Shown one piece after another: positions 63,717 through 64,000 of a stretch of DNA of 64,000 nt. The notes under the pieces are model-generated. The model was not told the DNA's origin. It worked only from the letters and a program-made list of their open reading frames with translations, and did not search any database. The stretch comes from Tubulanus polymorphus (Eukaryota; Nemertea; Palaeonemertea; Tubulaniformes; Tubulanidae), in NCBI RefSeq assembly GCF_964204645.1, contig NC_134030.1, positions 22,139,210 through 22,203,209 of the forward strand, in the 5' to 3' direction. A program made the position numbers and the translations under genes. Numbering within the stretch: position 1 is the first letter of the stretch; every line of letters starts with the position of its first letter.

Positions 63717-64000
63717 GTGAAACTCGAAATATAAACCGAAAAAGCTTTTTAAAAGAAATGAATTTCAATGTTTTTGTAGTATTTATAGTCGTGTCCACGG
63801 TAACCATCGCTGCGGGACTTATGTTGCTGATCATGTGACCAGAAATTTTAATGGCGGCCAAAACAACGAAATAAAAACTGAAAGAATTTCGAGAAAACAA
63901 TTCGTCGAGATGGGATCTTAAACAGGTCAGAATTCTGAAACTGATAACTGGAAATTGAACTCGAGCATTTCACACGACTGATTAAAGGTTTTGTAAGGTT

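Larger units (their letters stand above)
61961..64000. other. BBX 3' flank: repeats, no second gene seen
   Basis: Contains one transposon copy (62062-62452), a CACATGTGCATG tandem block (62450-62520), a GCTGTATGCTGTAT microsatellite (63075-63122) and a roughly 88-bp repeat with TGTCCCGGGTTCGAACCCAG (63248-63405). The last 300 bp hold no recognised exon on either strand. Confidence 0.5.

Overview
This is a window of animal nuclear DNA, most likely from a marine invertebrate (possibly a lophotrochozoan; the clade is a guess). The evidence is split genes with GT-AG introns, coding exons that are CpG-rich and GC-richer than their AT-rich introns, very many minisatellites and short inverted-repeat transposons, and three recognisable animal nuclear genes. 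Nothing bacterial, viral or organellar was recognised.

Layout. 1-5.5 kb: no gene seen; tandem arrays, one tRNA-derived SINE, terminal-inverted-repeat elements and old LINE sequence. 5.5-20.3 kb, minus strand: a 10-exon NPAT homologue (LisH domain, histone-gene co-activator) of about 2,605 residues, with two giant repetitive exons. 21.1-27.7 kb, plus strand: a small RNA-binding protein with one KH domain, an RGG/GDRYGS-rich linker and a CCHC zinc knuckle, plus a candidate alternative last exon; it is head-to-head with NPAT. 29.0-30.3 kb: an orphan thioredoxin-like first exon, a run of five hairpins and a MITE. 30.8-31.8 kb, minus strand: an unrecognised propeller-like protein with a polyglutamine tract. 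32.6-43.95 kb, plus strand: a complete SF3A1 gene (17 exons, 781 residues). 47.8-61.96 kb, plus strand: a BBX (bobby sox) HMG-box gene of 8 coding exons and about 3,629 residues, of which the last exon alone encodes about 2,776.

The genes fall into two nuclear themes: transcription and chromatin (NPAT, BBX) and RNA processing (SF3A1, KH/CCHC protein). No operon-like logic is visible. The two divergent pairs (NPAT/KH gene, propeller gene/SF3A1) probably share promoter regions. All exon joins were worked out by eye from splice sites, phase and family knowledge; in each complete model the summed coding length is a multiple of three.

Main observation. The coding exons of NPAT, and one block of the BBX last exon, carry dense arrays of a DNA word close to the CTCF core site (type CCACTAGGGGGCGCTG). 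It is read as A-P-P-S-G-G in NPAT and, from the opposite strand of the word, as L-G-G-V in BBX. The shared feature is therefore the DNA word rather than the peptide. Other points to check are a 67-bp hairpin in an SF3A1 intron whose only two mismatches are G.U pairs, five consecutive unrelated-stem hairpins near 30 kb, and identical CRE-like minisatellites in introns of both NPAT and SF3A1.
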